In this document: positions 17,809-29,323 of the stretch, piece after piece
Position numbering within the stretch: the first letter of the stretch is position 1
Layout: each line of letters begins with the position of its first letter
Source: Immundisolibacter sp.
Lineage (GTDB): Bacteria; Pseudomonadota; Gammaproteobacteria; Immundisolibacterales; Immundisolibacteraceae
Length of the DNA: 35,966 nt
Reading direction: 5' to 3'
Assembly (NCBI RefSeq): GCF_028696615.1
Contig: NZ_JAQVGQ010000003.1
Span: forward strand, 1 to 35,966
Notes under the pieces: generated by a model
The model's database searches: none
Seen by the model: the letters and a program-made list of their open reading frames with translations, nothing else
Told to the model about the DNA's origin: nothing
Position numbers and translations under genes: made by a program

Positions 17809-20271
17809 TCAACCGGTCCGGGCGTCCTTGTCCTGCTGCTCGGCCGCTACGGTCTCGACCTGCATCAACCCACCGACGGCCGGTGTCGGGGAGCGCAGCG
17901 GCGCCGCCACGTCCTGCGCCGGCGGCTGTGGCGCCTGGCTCGGCTCGACGACCGCCGTGACGCTTGGCGCCGCTACCGGCTCTGCGGCCGGCGCGGCCTC
18001 TACCGTGGCCACCTCGGCCAACACCGGCGGCTCGACCGGTGCCGCCGGAACTGGCGCCGCCGGCTCGGCCACCGGCTCGAACGAGGCAGCGGACTGCGGC
18101 GCTGGCGCCACCGGCTCGGCCGCGGCGACGGGCGCCGGCGCGGGCACCGTCAGCAGCTCGGCCACCGGCGCGACGCTCGACGGCACCACCGCCGCGGCCG
18201 GCACCCGCTGGCCGGTCGCGCGTTCGCGCGGTTCTTCGGTACGCGGCTCGGCGTGCTGCGGCGCACGCGCCTCACCACCGGCCTGACTGCGCTGACCGCC
18301 GCGGCGACCGCGCCGCCCCGAGCGCCCCTCGCGCTGACCCTCGCGCGGGGCGTCCCGCTGAGCTTCGCGCACCGCAGCCTCGCGCGCGGCCGGCTGCGCT
18401 TCCCGCACCGCCGGCTGGGCGCGGGGTGTGGCTGGCGCCTGCGCCCGCGGCGCCGCAGCCTGCCGACCACGTTCGCCGCGCGCCTCGGCCCGCGCCGCCG
18501 GCGCCTCACTGCGGGCCGGCTGGGCTCGCGCCGGGCGTGGCGACGGCTTGGCGGGCGCCGGCGCGGGCGCCGCCACCGGTGCCCCGAACAGGCTGCGCCA
18601 CAGGCGGGTGAACAGGCCGGCCTGGGCCTGCGCCGCCGGCGCCTGGGCCTCGGCCGGCGCTGGCGCCGCCGCCGGCGTCGGCGGCGGCGCGCTGCGCACC
18701 ATCCGCTGCACGGCTGCCGGCTGGGCGGCCGCCGCCGCCGGCGCCGCCGCCGCTTCCGGCGGCGGCACGGCCAGCGCCAGCTCGTGGCTGGGCGTTTCCA
18801 GCAGGCGTTTGTTCAGGTCCTGCACGCGCGTACGCTCGAGTTCGTAATGCGGCGTCTCGAGCGCCGGGTTCGGCAGGATGATGGGGTTCACCCCCAAGCG
18901 CTGGCCGAGCTCGACCACCGCCTCGCGTTTTTCGTTGAACAGATAGGTCGCCACCGCCACCGGCACCTGCACCTCGAGCCGCCCGGTGCGCTCCTTGAGC
19001 GCCTCTTCTTCCAGCAGGCGCAGCACGTGCAGGGCGGTCGATTCCACGCTGCGGATGGTGCCCTGGCCGTTGCAGCGCGGGCAGGTGATGTGGCTGGTTT
19101 CCTTCAGCGACGGGCGCAGGCGCTGGCGCGACATCTCGAGCAGGCCGAACCGCGACAGCTTGCCGAGCTGGATGCGCGCCCGGTCGTACTTGACCGCATC
19201 GCGCAGGCGGTCTTCGACGGCGCGCTGGTTGCTGGCCTTCATCATGTCGATGAAGTCGATCACGATCAGCCCGCCCAGGTCGCGCAGACGCAGCTGGCGG
19301 GCGATCTCGTCGCAGGCCTCCAGGTTGGTGTTGGTGGCGGTTTCTTCGATGTCGGCGCCCTGCGTGGCGCGCGCCGAGTTGATGTCGATGGCGGTCAGCG
19401 CCTCGGTGTGATCGATCACCAGCGCGCCGCCGGAGCGCAGCGGCACCTCGCGCCGGTGCGCGGTCTCGATCTGGTGCTCGATCTGGTAGCGCGTGAACAG
19501 CGGCACCTTGTCCTGGTACAGCTTCAGGCGCGGCAGGCTCTGCGGCATCAGCTGCTGCATCAGCGAACGGGCCTCCTCGTAGGTGGCCTCGTCGTCGATC
19601 AGGATCTCGCCAATGTCGTCGCGGAAGTAGTCGCGGATGACCCGCGCCACCACGTTGTTTTCCTGGTAGATCAGGAACGGCGCCGGACGGCCGGTGCTGG
19701 CGGCATCGATGGCATTCCACAGCTCGACCAGGTGATCGAGGTCCCACTGCAGCTCGGCCAGGCTGCGCTCGGCCGCCACCGTGCGCACGATCACGCCCAT
19801 GTGGGACGGCAGCTGCAACTGCCCGAGCAGTTCCTTCAGCTCGGCGCGGTCTTCGCCTTCGATCTTGCGCGACACGCCGCCGGCGTCGGGGCTGCACGGC
19901 ATCAGCACCAGATACCGGCCGGCCAGACTCACGTGGGTGGTCAGCGCCGCGCCCTTGGTGCCGCGCTCCTCTTTTTCCACCTGGACGGTGATTTCCTGGC
20001 CTTCGCGCAGCGGCCGCGGCTCACCGTTCGGCCCCTGCAGGTAGATCGGCGCGACTTCCTTCAGCGGCAGAAAGCCATGCCGGGCGCCGCCGTAATCGAC
20101 GAAAGCGGCCTCCAGGCTAGGCTCGACGCGGCGCACCACGCCACGGTAGATGTTGCCTTTTTTCTGATTGCGATTCGGAGATTCGATGTCGAGGTCAAAC
20201 AGGTACTGACCGTCGACGATCGCCACCCGCAGCTCCTCCGACTGGCGGGCGTTGAACAGGATGCGTTTCAT
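17809..20271 (-). CDS. rne: Ribonuclease E with low-complexity C-terminal half
   Basis: [60 protein letters not shown] Zn-link. C-terminal Ala/Pro/Arg-rich region with [14 protein letters not shown] amphipathic segment. Confidence 0.95.
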   Translation of the reverse strand: MKRILFNARQSEELRVAIVDGQYLFDLDIESPNRNQKKGNIYRGVVRRVEPSLEAAFVDYGGARHGFLPLKEVAPIYLQGPNGEPRPLREGQEITVQVEKEERGTKGAALTTHVSLAGRYLVLMPCSPDAGGVSRKIEGEDRAELKELLGQLQLPSHMGVIVRTVAAERSLAELQWDLDHLVELWNAIDAASTGRPAPFLIYQENNVVARVIRDYFRDDIGEILIDDEATYEEARSLMQQLMPQSLPRLKLYQDKVPLFTRYQIEHQIETAHRREVPLRSGGALVIDHTEALTAIDINSARATQGADIEETATNTNLEACDEIARQLRLRDLGGLIVIDFIDMMKASNQRAVEDRLRDAVKYDRARIQLGKLSRFGLLEMSRQRLRPSLKETSHITCPRCNGQGTIRSVESTALHVLRLLEEEALKERTGRLEVQVPVAVATYLFNEKREAVVELGQRLGVNPIILPNPALETPHYELERTRVQDLNKRLLETPSHELALAVPPPEAAAAPAAAAAQPAAVQRMVRSAPPPTPAAAPAPAEAQAPAAQAQAGLFTRLWRSLFGAPVAAPAPAPAKPSPRPARAQPARSEAPAARAEARGERGRQAAAPRAQAPATPRAQPAVREAQPAAREAAVREAQRDAPREGQREGRSGRRGRRGGQRSQAGGEARAPQHAEPRTEEPRERATGQRVPAAAVVPSSVAPVAELLTVPAPAPVAAAEPVAPAPQSAASFEPVAEPAAPVPAAPVEPPVLAEVATVEAAPAAEPVAAPSVTAVVEPSQAPQPPAQDVAAPLRSPTPAVGGLMQVETVAAEQQDKDARTG

Positions 20272-20601
20272 CAGGGATTTCTCTTGGCAGACGCCGGGCG
20301 GCGTAGCGCGTGCCGGACGGCAGCGCCCCCAATGGCGGGGGCAGATAGGCCGGCACGCCGCAACGCGGCGCGACGCACGGATCGGGGTCGGGGCCTCCGG
20401 CGGGCGCCGTCCGCGGGGACGGGCCGAGGAGGAATAGAATGACGTGCAGAAAATCGGTAGCAGCGGCACTGACACGCTGCATCAGCCTGACCGACGCGAG
20501 CAACGCCAGCAGGCCCAGGGCATGCCGCCCGAGGCGCCGGATCGCCGCAAAAGTCGTTTTGATCATCATGATGGCCACTGCGCCGCCAACATTAACACGC
20601 G

Positions 20602-21594
20602 ATGACGGGGCTTAATACTGGACCGGCGAGCGCGCGCGAGCGCGCCGTCACCTACGTCGACGTCGCCCCGGACCAGGCCGGCCAGCGGGTCGACAATTTC
20701 CTCATGGCGCGCCTGCGTGGCCTGCCGCGCACGCGCGTGTATCGCCTGCTGCGCCGCGGCGAGGTGCGCGTCAACGGTGGCCGCATCGGCCCCGAACACC
20801 GCCTGCAGGCCGGTGACCGGGTGCGCCTGCCGCCGGTCGACCTGCCACCGCCGCGAGCGCCCGCGCAGGCGCCGGACTTTCGCCTGCGTCAACTGGAAAG
20901 CGCCATCCTGTTCGAGAACGACCGCCTGCTGGTGCTGGACAAGCCGGCCGGACTGGCCTGCCATGGCGGCAGCGGCGTCGACTTCGGCGTCATCGAGGCG
21001 CTGCGCCAACTGCGCCCCAAGCAGCCGTTTTTCGAGCTGGTGCACCGCCTGGACCGCGACACCTCGGGCTGTCTTCTGATCGCCAAGCGGCGCAGCACGC
21101 TGCGCGCGCTGCACGAACAACTGCGCGGCGGCGTCATCGAAAAACGCTACCTGGCGCTGCTGGTCGGCCCGCTCGCCGGGCGCCGGCAGCGTGTCGCCGC
21201 CGCGCTCGACCGCTACGAGCGCGGCGGCGAGCGCCTGGTGCGCGTCAGCGACGCCGGCAAGCCGGCGGTGACCGTGTTTCACGTCCGCGAGCGGTTTGCC
21301 AACGCCACCCTGGTGGAAGCCGAACTGCTGTCCGGGCGCACGCACCAGATCCGCGTGCACGCCCAGCACCTGGGCCATCCGCTGGCCGGCGATCCCAAAT
21401 ACGGCGACCCGACCGCCGACGCGGCGCTGCGCGAGTTGGGGCTCAGACGGCTGTTCCTGCACGCCGCGCGGCTGGTCATCGGCCCGCTCGACGACGACAC
21501 GCCACGTCACTTCGAGGCGCCGCTGCCGGCCGCCCTGGAGCAGCCGCTCGAGCGCCTGCGCAGCGCCCATCCCCCCACCGCGAGGACGGCATGA
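20602..21594 (+). CDS. rluC: 23S rRNA pseudouridine synthase RluC
   Basis: S4-like DQAGQRVDNFLMARLRGLPRTRVYRLLRRGEVRVNG; FELVHRLDRDTSGCLLIAK; next to rne. Confidence 0.93.
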   Translation: MTGLNTGPASARERAVTYVDVAPDQAGQRVDNFLMARLRGLPRTRVYRLLRRGEVRVNGGRIGPEHRLQAGDRVRLPPVDLPPPRAPAQAPDFRLRQLESAILFENDRLLVLDKPAGLACHGGSGVDFGVIEALRQLRPKQPFFELVHRLDRDTSGCLLIAKRRSTLRALHEQLRGGVIEKRYLALLVGPLAGRRQRVAAALDRYERGGERLVRVSDAGKPAVTVFHVRERFANATLVEAELLSGRTHQIRVHAQHLGHPLAGDPKYGDPTADAALRELGLRRLFLHAARLVIGPLDDDTPRHFEAPLPAALEQPLERLRSAHPPTARTA

Positions 21595-22535
21595 ACGACG
21601 ACACCCAACCGCCTGCCTGGGAGCGGCAAGTGCTCGAGCGCCTGCTGCGCGACACGTTGATCGAACAGCGCCGCGCCCGGCGCTGGCGGATCTTTTTCCG
21701 CCTGCTGTCGGTGGTGCTGATCCTGCTGGTGCTCGGCCTGCTCGGCACCGACGTCGGCGTGCCGCAGGTCACCAGCCGGCACACCGCACTGGTGCAGCTG
21801 AACGGCATCATCGCCCCCGGCACCGAGGCCGACGCCGATCTGGTCATCGAGTCGCTGCGCGCCGCCTACGACAACAGCCACGTGGCCGGCGTGGTGCTGC
21901 GCATCGACAGCCCTGGCGGCAGCCCGGTGCAGGCCGGGCGCATCAACGACGAAATCCGCCGCCTGCGCAAGCTGCACCCGAACGTGCCGCTGTATGCCGT
22001 GATCGACGACATCTGCGCCTCCGGCGGCTATTACGTGGCGGTGGCGGCGGACCGCATCTACGCCGACAAGGCCAGCGTGGTCGGCTCCATCGGCGTGCTG
22101 ATGAACGGCTTCGGCTTCGTCGGCGCGATGGACAAGCTCGGCATCGAGCGGCGCTTGCTGACTGCCGGTGCGCACAAGGGCTTCCTGGACCCCTTCTCAC
22201 CGCAAAACCCGGACGACGTGGCGCACGCCCGCGAACTGCTCGCCAGCATCCATGGCCAGTTCATCGACGTGGTCAAACAAGGCCGCGGCGAGCGGCTCAA
22301 GGACGACCCGCGGCTGTTCAGCGGGCTGGTGTGGACCGGCGCGCAGGGCGTCGAGCTGGGCCTGGTCGACGCGCTCGGCGACGCCGACACGGTGGCGCGC
22401 GAGGTGTTCAAGGCCGACAAGGTGGTCGACTACACCGTGCGCCCGGCGTATTTCGAGAAACTCATCCGCAGCGCCGGCAGCGAGGCCACCGCCGCCGCGC
22501 TCGACACGCTGTCGAACACCCTGCGCTGGCGTTGA
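21591..22535 (+). CDS. S49 family signal-peptide-peptidase-like membrane protease
   Basis: VVLRIDSPGGSPVQAGRINDEIRRL; CASGGYYVAVAADRIYADKASVVGSIGVLM. Confidence 0.92.
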   Translation: MNDDTQPPAWERQVLERLLRDTLIEQRRARRWRIFFRLLSVVLILLVLGLLGTDVGVPQVTSRHTALVQLNGIIAPGTEADADLVIESLRAAYDNSHVAGVVLRIDSPGGSPVQAGRINDEIRRLRKLHPNVPLYAVIDDICASGGYYVAVAADRIYADKASVVGSIGVLMNGFGFVGAMDKLGIERRLLTAGAHKGFLDPFSPQNPDDVAHARELLASIHGQFIDVVKQGRGERLKDDPRLFSGLVWTGAQGVELGLVDALGDADTVAREVFKADKVVDYTVRPAYFEKLIRSAGSEATAAALDTLSNTLRWR

Positions 22536-22580
22536 GGACATGCCCGCGACGGGATGCCGCAACGCCAGCACCCGGCCCGC

Positions 22581-23171
22581 TCAAGGCAACACCACCCCCT
22601 GCGCGCGCAGCAACTCGCACAAGGCGATCAGCGGCAGGCCCAGCAGCGCGGTCGGATCATCACCGCTCATGCGCTCGCACAACGTAACGCCGTAGCCCTC
22701 GGAGCGCAGCGAGCCGGCGCAGCCGAACGGCTGCTCATGGTCCAGATAACGCTCGATCTCGGCCGCCGCCAGGCGGCGCACGGCGACCTCGAACGGCACC
22801 CGGCGCACCGCCGCCCGGCCGGTGGCGCTGTCGAGCAGGCACACGGCCGTCTCGAACACCATCACCCGCCCGGCGGCGAACGCCAGCTGTTCGGCCGCGC
22901 GTGCGCGATCGCCGGGCTTGCCGAGCACGCGCCCTTCGACCACCGCCACCTGATCCGAGCCGATGATCAAATGTGCCGGACAGACCGGCGCCACCGCCTC
23001 GGCCTTCCGGCGCGCCAGCCGCTCGGCCAAGGCCGCCGGCACCTCACCGGGCAAGGCCGCTTCATCCACCTGCGGGGCACGGCATTCGAACGGCAGCCCG
23101 AGCCGCGCCAGCAGCTCGCGCCGGGTGGGCGAGGTCGAGGCCAGGACGAGCGGCGGCGTGGCAGCGGACAT
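22581..23171 (-). CDS. Maf-like nucleotide pyrophosphatase (YceF type)
   Basis: LVLASTSPTRRELLARLGLPFECRAPQVDEAALPGE; IIGSDQVAVVEGRVLGKPGD. Confidence 0.93.
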   Translation of the reverse strand: MSAATPPLVLASTSPTRRELLARLGLPFECRAPQVDEAALPGEVPAALAERLARRKAEAVAPVCPAHLIIGSDQVAVVEGRVLGKPGDRARAAEQLAFAAGRVMVFETAVCLLDSATGRAAVRRVPFEVAVRRLAAAEIERYLDHEQPFGCAGSLRSEGYGVTLCERMSGDDPTALLGLPLIALCELLRAQGVVLP

Positions 23172-23298
23172 GGAGGGGTCGGAGCGGGCGATGGGGCGTG
23201 CATTTTAGACGGCGGATTGGACAGGCGGATCGCACGGTCGGGGCCGCCAAAGGCGGCTTTGACACCGGCTCGACCGCGCCACTACACTTCGCGCCCTT

Positions 23299-23823
23299 AT
23301 GTCGGGGCTCCTACCAGACTCGATCGACCCGCTGGAGTGGGCCAAGACCGGCCAGCGTGTCGGCGGTGCGCTGCCGCTGGCCGGCATGGATCGCTTGAAT
23401 GCGCTGGTCGAGGCTGGCGTGGCTGAGGTCGAAATCACCCTTGCCGGACAGCTGCTCGCAGGCGGCCGGCCGGTGCTGAGCGGCCATGTCGCCTGTACGG
23501 TCACGGTGCGCTGCCAGCGCTGCCTGGCGCCGTTCGAATTGCGCCTGGAGGCGCCGATCCGACTCGGCGTGCTCGCCGACGAGGCCGACCTGGCGCGTCT
23601 GCCGAAGGGTCATGAGCCGCTGATCTGCCCGGCCGGCGCGACCGTGTCGCTGGCCGAACTGATAGAAGACGAATTGCTGCTGGCGCTGCCGGACTACCCG
23701 CACCATGCCGAGGGCATGTGCAGTGCGTCAACGGTGCCGGCGCAGGAGACGGGCAAGCGGCAGCCGTTCGCGGCGCTTGCCTCCCTTCGGAAAAACGGCC
23801 CGCAAAGCGGGCAAGACGACTGA
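23299..23823 (+). CDS. yceD: YceD/DUF177 family protein
   Basis: [25 protein letters not shown] and [19 protein letters not shown]; directly upstream of rpmF. Confidence 0.92.
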   Translation: MSGLLPDSIDPLEWAKTGQRVGGALPLAGMDRLNALVEAGVAEVEITLAGQLLAGGRPVLSGHVACTVTVRCQRCLAPFELRLEAPIRLGVLADEADLARLPKGHEPLICPAGATVSLAELIEDELLLALPDYPHHAEGMCSASTVPAQETGKRQPFAALASLRKNGPQSGQDD

Positions 23824-23834
23824 CAGGATCATCC

Positions 23835-24017
23835 ATGGCCGTTCAACAAGACCACAAGAGCCGCTCCAAGCGCGGCATGCGCCGTTCCCACGACGCGCTC
23901 AAGCCCCCCGCGCTGTCGATCGAGCCGACCACCGGCGAGACGCACCGCCGGCATCACGTCAGCGCCTCCGGTTACTACCGCGGCCGCAAAGTCATCGACA
24001 CCGGCAAGGGCGAGTAA
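23835..24017 (+). CDS. rpmF: 50S ribosomal protein L32 (Cys-free form)
   Basis: [54 protein letters not shown]. Confidence 0.96.
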   Translation: MAVQQDHKSRSKRGMRRSHDALKPPALSIEPTTGETHRRHHVSASGYYRGRKVIDTGKGE

Positions 24018-24020
24018 GCA

Positions 24021-25037
24021 TTGAGCCTGGTGGTTGCCGTGGATGCCATGGGGGGTGATCACGGCCCCTCGGTGGTGGTTCCCGCGGCGATCGGCTTTGT
24101 GCGCCGCCACCCCGGCGTGCACCTGGTCCTGGTCGGCGACGAGGCGACCGTGCGCGGCCTGTTGCCCGCCGATGCCGACGCGCTGCCGCTACAGGTGCAG
24201 CACGCCAGCCAGGTAGTCGGCATGGACGAGCCGCCGGCCAAGGCGCTGCGCGGCAAGAAGGACTCGTCCATGCGCGTGGCCATCGACCTGGTGGCCGCCG
24301 GGCGGGCGCAGGCCTGCGTGAGCGCCGGCAACACCGGCGCACTGATGGCCACCGCCCGCTTCGTGCTGCACATGCTGCCCGGCATCGAGCGGCCGGCCAT
24401 CGTGCGCGCCCTGCCGACCCTGCGCGGCGAAACGCACGTGCTGGATCTGGGCGCCAACACCGAATGCAGCGCCGAGCAGCTGTGCGAGTTCGCCGTCATG
24501 GGCGCGGTGCTGGTGGAGGCGCTCGGCAAGCAGACCAACCCGAACGTGGGCCTGCTGAACATCGGCAGCGAGGCAACCAAAGGCACCGACACCGTGCAGC
24601 GCGCCGCCGAGCTGATCCGCGCCACCGGCCTCAACTTTTACGGCTACGTCGAAGGCGACGACATCTATGCCGGCACCACCGACGTGGTGGTGTGCGACGG
24701 CTTCGTCGGCAACGTGGCACTCAAGACCAGCGAGGGACTGGCGCGCATGATCGGTCAGGTAATGCGTGAGGAGTTCACGCGCACGCCACTGCGCCGGCTG
24801 GGCGCGTTGCTGTCCCGGCCGGCGCTGCAGGCGCTGCGCAAGCGCCTGGACCCGCGCGCCTACAACGGCGCCAGCCTGCTGGGTCTGCCGGCGCCGGTGA
24901 TCAAGAGCCACGGCGGCGCCGACGTGGTCGGCTTCACGCAGGCCATCGCCGAAGCGGCGGCGCAGGCCAGGGCGAAGGTGCCGCAACGCATCGGCGAACG
25001 CCTGGCCGAGTTCCTGCCGCAGACGCTGACGGCCTGA
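24021..25037 (+). CDS. plsX: Phosphate acyltransferase PlsX
   Basis: [24 protein letters not shown] (TTG start); [18 protein letters not shown]. Confidence 0.95.
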   Translation: MSLVVAVDAMGGDHGPSVVVPAAIGFVRRHPGVHLVLVGDEATVRGLLPADADALPLQVQHASQVVGMDEPPAKALRGKKDSSMRVAIDLVAAGRAQACVSAGNTGALMATARFVLHMLPGIERPAIVRALPTLRGETHVLDLGANTECSAEQLCEFAVMGAVLVEALGKQTNPNVGLLNIGSEATKGTDTVQRAAELIRATGLNFYGYVEGDDIYAGTTDVVVCDGFVGNVALKTSEGLARMIGQVMREEFTRTPLRRLGALLSRPALQALRKRLDPRAYNGASLLGLPAPVIKSHGGADVVGFTQAIAEAAAQARAKVPQRIGERLAEFLPQTLTA

Positions 25038-26002
25038 TGTACTCGCGCATCATCGGCACCGGCAGTGCCCTGCCGGAACGCGTGCTCACCAACGCCGAGC
25101 TGGAGGCGATGGTCGACACCAGCGACAAGTGGATCTTCGAGCGCACCGGCATTCGGCAGCGGCGCATCGCCGCGCCCGGCGAGACGTCGACCGACCTTGG
25201 CGACACTGCCGCGCGGGCGGCGCTGGCCATGGCGGGGCTGGCGCCGTCCGACGTCGGCCTGGTGGTGGTGGCCACCTGCACGCCGGAGAAGGTTTTCCCC
25301 AGCACCGCCTGTCTGCTGCAGAACCGTCTGGGCATCGCCGGCGGTCCGGCCTTCGACGTGGTCGCCGCCTGTGCCGGCTTCATCTATGCGCTGTCGGTGG
25401 CCGACAGCCTGCTGCGCGGCGGCGTCGCCGACACCGCGCTGGTGGTCGGCACCGAAACCATGTCGCGCATCATCGACTGGCAGGACCGGCGCACCTGCAT
25501 CCTGTTCGCCGACGGCGCTGGCGCCGTGGTGCTGCGGCGCGACCGGACGCCGGGCATCCTGTCCACGCACCTGCACGCCGACGGTAAATACAAAGACCTG
25601 CTGTGGGTGCCCGGCTGGGTGTCGGACGACTACGCCACGCTCGCCGAACATCCACCGCACATGGTGATGGAGGGCTCCGAGGTGTTCCGCGTGGCGGTGG
25701 AAAAACTCGGCGAGTCGGTGGAAGAGGCGCTGGCGGCCAACGGCCTCGACAAATCCGCCATCGACTGGCTGATCCCGCACCAGGCCAATCTGCGCATCAT
25801 CGCCGCCATTGCCAGACGGTTGCGCCTGCCGATGGAGCAGGTGGTGCTCACCATCGCCGAACACGGCAACACCTCGGCCGCATCGGTGCCGCTGGCGCTC
25901 GACGTGGCGGTGCGCGATGGGCGCGTCAAGCCCGGTCAGACGCTGCTGCTCGAGGCCTTCGGCGGCGGCTTCGCCTGGGGTTCGGCGCTGCTGCGCTTCT
26001 GA
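25037..26002 (+). CDS. fabH: Beta-ketoacyl-ACP synthase III FabH
   Basis: [71 protein letters not shown]. Confidence 0.96.
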   Translation: MYSRIIGTGSALPERVLTNAELEAMVDTSDKWIFERTGIRQRRIAAPGETSTDLGDTAARAALAMAGLAPSDVGLVVVATCTPEKVFPSTACLLQNRLGIAGGPAFDVVAACAGFIYALSVADSLLRGGVADTALVVGTETMSRIIDWQDRRTCILFADGAGAVVLRRDRTPGILSTHLHADGKYKDLLWVPGWVSDDYATLAEHPPHMVMEGSEVFRVAVEKLGESVEEALAANGLDKSAIDWLIPHQANLRIIAAIARRLRLPMEQVVLTIAEHGNTSAASVPLALDVAVRDGRVKPGQTLLLEAFGGGFAWGSALLRF

Positions 26003-26034
26003 TTGCCCCGCCTTCCTCGCTGCGGATTTCGGAC

Positions 26035-26970
26035 ATGAGTTTGGCATTGGTATTTCCCGGACAGGGCTCGCAGTCGGTCGGCATGCTCACCGCGCTGGCG
26101 GGCGAGTTCCCGCAGGTCGAGCAGACCTTCGCCGAGGCGAGCGAAGCGCTCGGCTACGACCTGTGGCAGCTGGTGCAAAACGGCCCGGAGAGCGAGCTGC
26201 AGCTCACCGCCGTCACGCAGCCGGCCATGCTGACCGCCGGCGTCGCGGTGTGGCGGGTGTGGCAGGCCGCCGGCGGGCCGATGCCGGCCGTCATGGCCGG
26301 CCATAGCCTTGGCGAATACAGCGCGCTGGTGTGCGCAGGGGCGCTGCCGTTCGCGCAGGCCGTGCAACTGGTGCGCCAGCGCGGCGAGTACATGCAGCAG
26401 GCGGTGCCGCTCGGCACCGGTGCCATGGCCGCCGTGCTCGGGCTCGAGCGCGCCGCCGTCGAGGCCGCCTGCGCCGCCGCCTGCACTGCCGACGAGATCG
26501 TCGCGGTCGCCAACTACAACGCGCCGCTACAAAGCGTGGTCGCCGGCCACACCGCCGCGGTGGCGCGAGCCGGCAGCGCCGCCCAGGCGGCCGGTGCCAA
26601 GCGCGTGGTGACGCTGCCGGTCAGTGCCCCTTTCCATTGCAGCCTGATGCGCCCGGCGGCCGACGCGCTGGCGCCGGCGCTCGCCGCCGCGCACATCACC
26701 CCGCCGGCCATTCCCGTCATCAACAACGTGGATGTGGCGGCCGCCAGCGAGCCCGAGGCCATCCGCGATGCGCTGATCCGGCAAATCTACTCGCCGGTGC
26801 GCTGGGTGGAAGTCATCGAGGCGATGGCGGCGCGCGGCGTCACGCGGGTGGTCGAGTGCGGACCCGGCAAGGTGCTGGCGGGCCTCACCAAGCGTATTTG
26901 CAGCGAGCTCGACAGCCTGTTCGTGCAAGACCCGGCCAGTCTGCGCCAGGCGCTGGCGGCGTTGGCCTGA
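26035..26970 (+). CDS. fabD: Malonyl-CoA ACP transacylase FabD
   Basis: MSLALVFPGQGSQSVGML; VMAGHSLGEYSALV. Start at 26035; the tracked ORF starts upstream. Confidence 0.95.
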   Translation: MSLALVFPGQGSQSVGMLTALAGEFPQVEQTFAEASEALGYDLWQLVQNGPESELQLTAVTQPAMLTAGVAVWRVWQAAGGPMPAVMAGHSLGEYSALVCAGALPFAQAVQLVRQRGEYMQQAVPLGTGAMAAVLGLERAAVEAACAAACTADEIVAVANYNAPLQSVVAGHTAAVARAGSAAQAAGAKRVVTLPVSAPFHCSLMRPAADALAPALAAAHITPPAIPVINNVDVAAASEPEAIRDALIRQIYSPVRWVEVIEAMAARGVTRVVECGPGKVLAGLTKRICSELDSLFVQDPASLRQALAALA

Positions 26971-26990
26971 ACATTTCGAGGAACGCAGCG

Positions 26991-27740
26991 ATGGAGATTC
27001 GACTGGACGGCGAAGTCGCGCTGGTGACCGGCGCCAGCCGCGGCATCGGCCGGGCCATCGCGCTCGAGCTGGCGCGGGCCGGGGCGACGGTCGTCGGCAC
27101 CGCCACCAGCGAGGCCGGCGCACGGCGCATCGGCGAGGAGCTGGCTGCCGCCGGCCTTTGCGGCAGCGGCATGGTGTTCAACGCCGCCGACCGGGAAGGC
27201 ACCGCGGCGCTGGTCGACGCCATCAAGACCGCCCACGGCGCGGTGTCCATCCTGGTCAACAACGCCGGCATCACCCGCGACAACCTGCTGCTGCTGCTCA
27301 AGGACGAGGACTGGGACGTGGTGCTGGACACCAATCTCGGCGCGGCGTTTCGTCTGGCGCGTGCCTGCGCCCGCGGCATGACGCGCGCCCGCCGCGGACG
27401 GATCATCAACATCGGCTCGGTGGTCGGTGCCATGGGCAACGCAGGACAGGTAAACTACGCCGCCGCGAAGGCGGGCCTGGCCGGCTTCACCCGCGCCCTG
27501 GCGCGCGAACTGGCCAGCCGCACCATCACCGTGAACACGGTAGCACCGGGCTTCATCGAAACCGACATGACCGCCGCCCTGAATGCCGACCAGCGCGATG
27601 CGCTGCTGCAATCGGTGCCGCTGGCCCGCTTCGGCGAGCCACGGGAAGTGGCGGCGCTGGTCACGTATCTGGCCTCGCCGCTGGCGGGCTATATCACCGG
27701 CCAGACGCTTCACATCAACGGCGGCATGTACCTGGCCTGA
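26991..27740 (+). CDS. fabG: 3-oxoacyl-ACP reductase FabG
   Basis: ALVTGASRGIGRAIALELARAGATVVGTATS; VNYAAAKAGLAGFTRALARELASR. Confidence 0.95.
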   Translation: MEIRLDGEVALVTGASRGIGRAIALELARAGATVVGTATSEAGARRIGEELAAAGLCGSGMVFNAADREGTAALVDAIKTAHGAVSILVNNAGITRDNLLLLLKDEDWDVVLDTNLGAAFRLARACARGMTRARRGRIINIGSVVGAMGNAGQVNYAAAKAGLAGFTRALARELASRTITVNTVAPGFIETDMTAALNADQRDALLQSVPLARFGEPREVAALVTYLASPLAGYITGQTLHINGGMYLA

Positions 27741-27795
27741 GCAGGTCGTGCCGTTTCAGACCTTTTTGTTTTTCCCCTGGGAGGGTTAGTGAGCC

Positions 27796-28044
27796 ATGAG
27801 CAGCATCGAAGAGCGCGTCAAGAAAATCGTCGTCGAGCAATTGGGCGTCAAAGAGGACGAGGTCACCAATGACTCGTCGTTCGTCGACGACCTGGGCGCC
27901 GACTCGCTGGACACGGTCGAGCTGGTGATGGCGCTCGAGGAAGAGTTCGAGTGCGAGATCGCCGACGAGGCCGCCGAGAAGATCACCACCGTCCAGGAAG
28001 CCATCGACTACGTCGAGAAGGAACTGGCCTCGCGCGGCAAGTGA
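27796..28044 (+). CDS. acpP: Acyl carrier protein
   Basis: [52 protein letters not shown]. Confidence 0.97.
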   Translation: MSSIEERVKKIVVEQLGVKEDEVTNDSSFVDDLGADSLDTVELVMALEEEFECEIADEAAEKITTVQEAIDYVEKELASRGK

Positions 28045-28081
28045 GCTTGGCCGGCACATTCCACCGCGGGACGGCCAAAAT

Positions 28082-29323
28082 TTGAGCAAGCGACGGGTCG
28101 TCATCACCGGGCTTGGCATGCTCAGTCCGCTCGGACTGGACGTGCCGACCTCCTGGGCCGGCATCCTGGCCGGCCGCAGCGGCATCGGGCCGATCACCGC
28201 ATTCGATACCAGCGCGTTCAGCGTGCGCATCAGCGGTGCGGTCAAGGGTTTCGACGTGGGGCGCTACCTGTCCCCCAAAGAAGCCCGCAAGATGGACCCG
28301 TTCGTGCATTACGGCATTGCGGCAGCGGAGGAAGCGCTGCGCGATGCCGGGCTCGAGGTGACGCCCGACAATGCCGAGCGCATCGGCGTGGCGATCGGCT
28401 CCGGCATCGGCGGCCTGCCCGGCATCGAGGCCGGGCACCTCGACTACCTGAACGGTGGCCCGCGTCGCATCTCGCCGTTCTTCGTGCCGGGCAACATCAT
28501 CAACATGGTGGCCGGCAACGTCTCGATTCGGTTCGGCCTGAAGGGCCCGAACCTGGCGGTGGTGACGGCCTGCGCGTCGGCCACGCACAGCATCGGCGAC
28601 TCGGCGCGGCTGATCGAATACGGCGATGCCGACGTCATGTTGGCCGGCGGGGCCGAGATGGCCACCTCGCCCATGGGGCTTGGCGGCTTTGCCGCGGCGC
28701 GTGCGCTGTCCACCCGCAACGACGAGCCGGAGCGCGCCAGCCGCCCCTGGGACCGCGACCGCGACGGCTTCGTGCTGGCCGACGGCGCCGGCATCCTGGT
28801 GCTGGAAGAACTGGAACACGCCAAGCGGCGCGGTGCCCGCATCTACGCGGAGTTGCTCGGCTACGGCATGAGCGGCGACGCTCACCACATGACGCAGCCC
28901 GACGCCAGCGGCGACGGCGCCTACCGCTGCATGCGCCTGGCGCTGCACAACGCCCGCCTGGACCCGACCGACGTCCAATACGTCAACGCCCACGGCACCT
29001 CCACGCCGGCCGGCGACGTGGCCGAGACGGTGGCGATCCGCCGCGCCTTCGGTGCCCACGCCGACCGCCTGGCGGTCAGCTCCACCAAGTCCATGACCGG
29101 CCACTTGCTGGGCGCCGCCGGCGGCGTCGAGGCCATCTTCAGCGTGCTGGCATTGCGCGACCAGGTGGCCCCGCCGACCATCAACCTCGACCATCCGGGC
29201 GAGGGTTGCGACCTGGACTACGTGCCGCACAGCGCGCGGCCGATGCGGCTCGAGCGGGTGATCAGCAATTCCTTCGGTTTCGGCGGCACCAACGCCACGC
29301 TGGTGTTCGGCCGCCTGCGCTGA
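28082..29323 (+). CDS. fabF: Beta-ketoacyl-ACP synthase II FabF
   Basis: [38 protein letters not shown] (TTG start); [33 protein letters not shown]. Confidence 0.96.
   Translation: MSKRRVVITGLGMLSPLGLDVPTSWAGILAGRSGIGPITAFDTSAFSVRISGAVKGFDVGRYLSPKEARKMDPFVHYGIAAAEEALRDAGLEVTPDNAERIGVAIGSGIGGLPGIEAGHLDYLNGGPRRISPFFVPGNIINMVAGNVSIRFGLKGPNLAVVTACASATHSIGDSARLIEYGDADVMLAGGAEMATSPMGLGGFAAARALSTRNDEPERASRPWDRDRDGFVLADGAGILVLEELEHAKRRGARIYAELLGYGMSGDAHHMTQPDASGDGAYRCMRLALHNARLDPTDVQYVNAHGTSTPAGDVAETVAIRRAFGAHADRLAVSSTKSMTGHLLGAAGGVEAIFSVLALRDQVAPPTINLDHPGEGCDLDYVPHSARPMRLERVISNSFGFGGTNATLVFGRLR

Noticed and set aside
17900-18800. Repetitive GCC/GGC-rich DNA as a tandem repeat or CRISPR-like array
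   Set aside because: Explained by Ala/Pro-rich codons in the RNase E C-terminal region; no regular period or spacers.
17758-20442. 894-aa plus-strand ORF antisense to rne
   Set aside because: Arg/Gly/His-rich low-complexity translation of the reverse complement of rne; typical high-GC artefact.
20195-20578. Possible small hydrophobic protein [34 protein letters not shown]... upstream of rne
   Set aside because: Hydrophobic start only, then proline-rich shadow sequence running into rne; no RBS or homology I can support.
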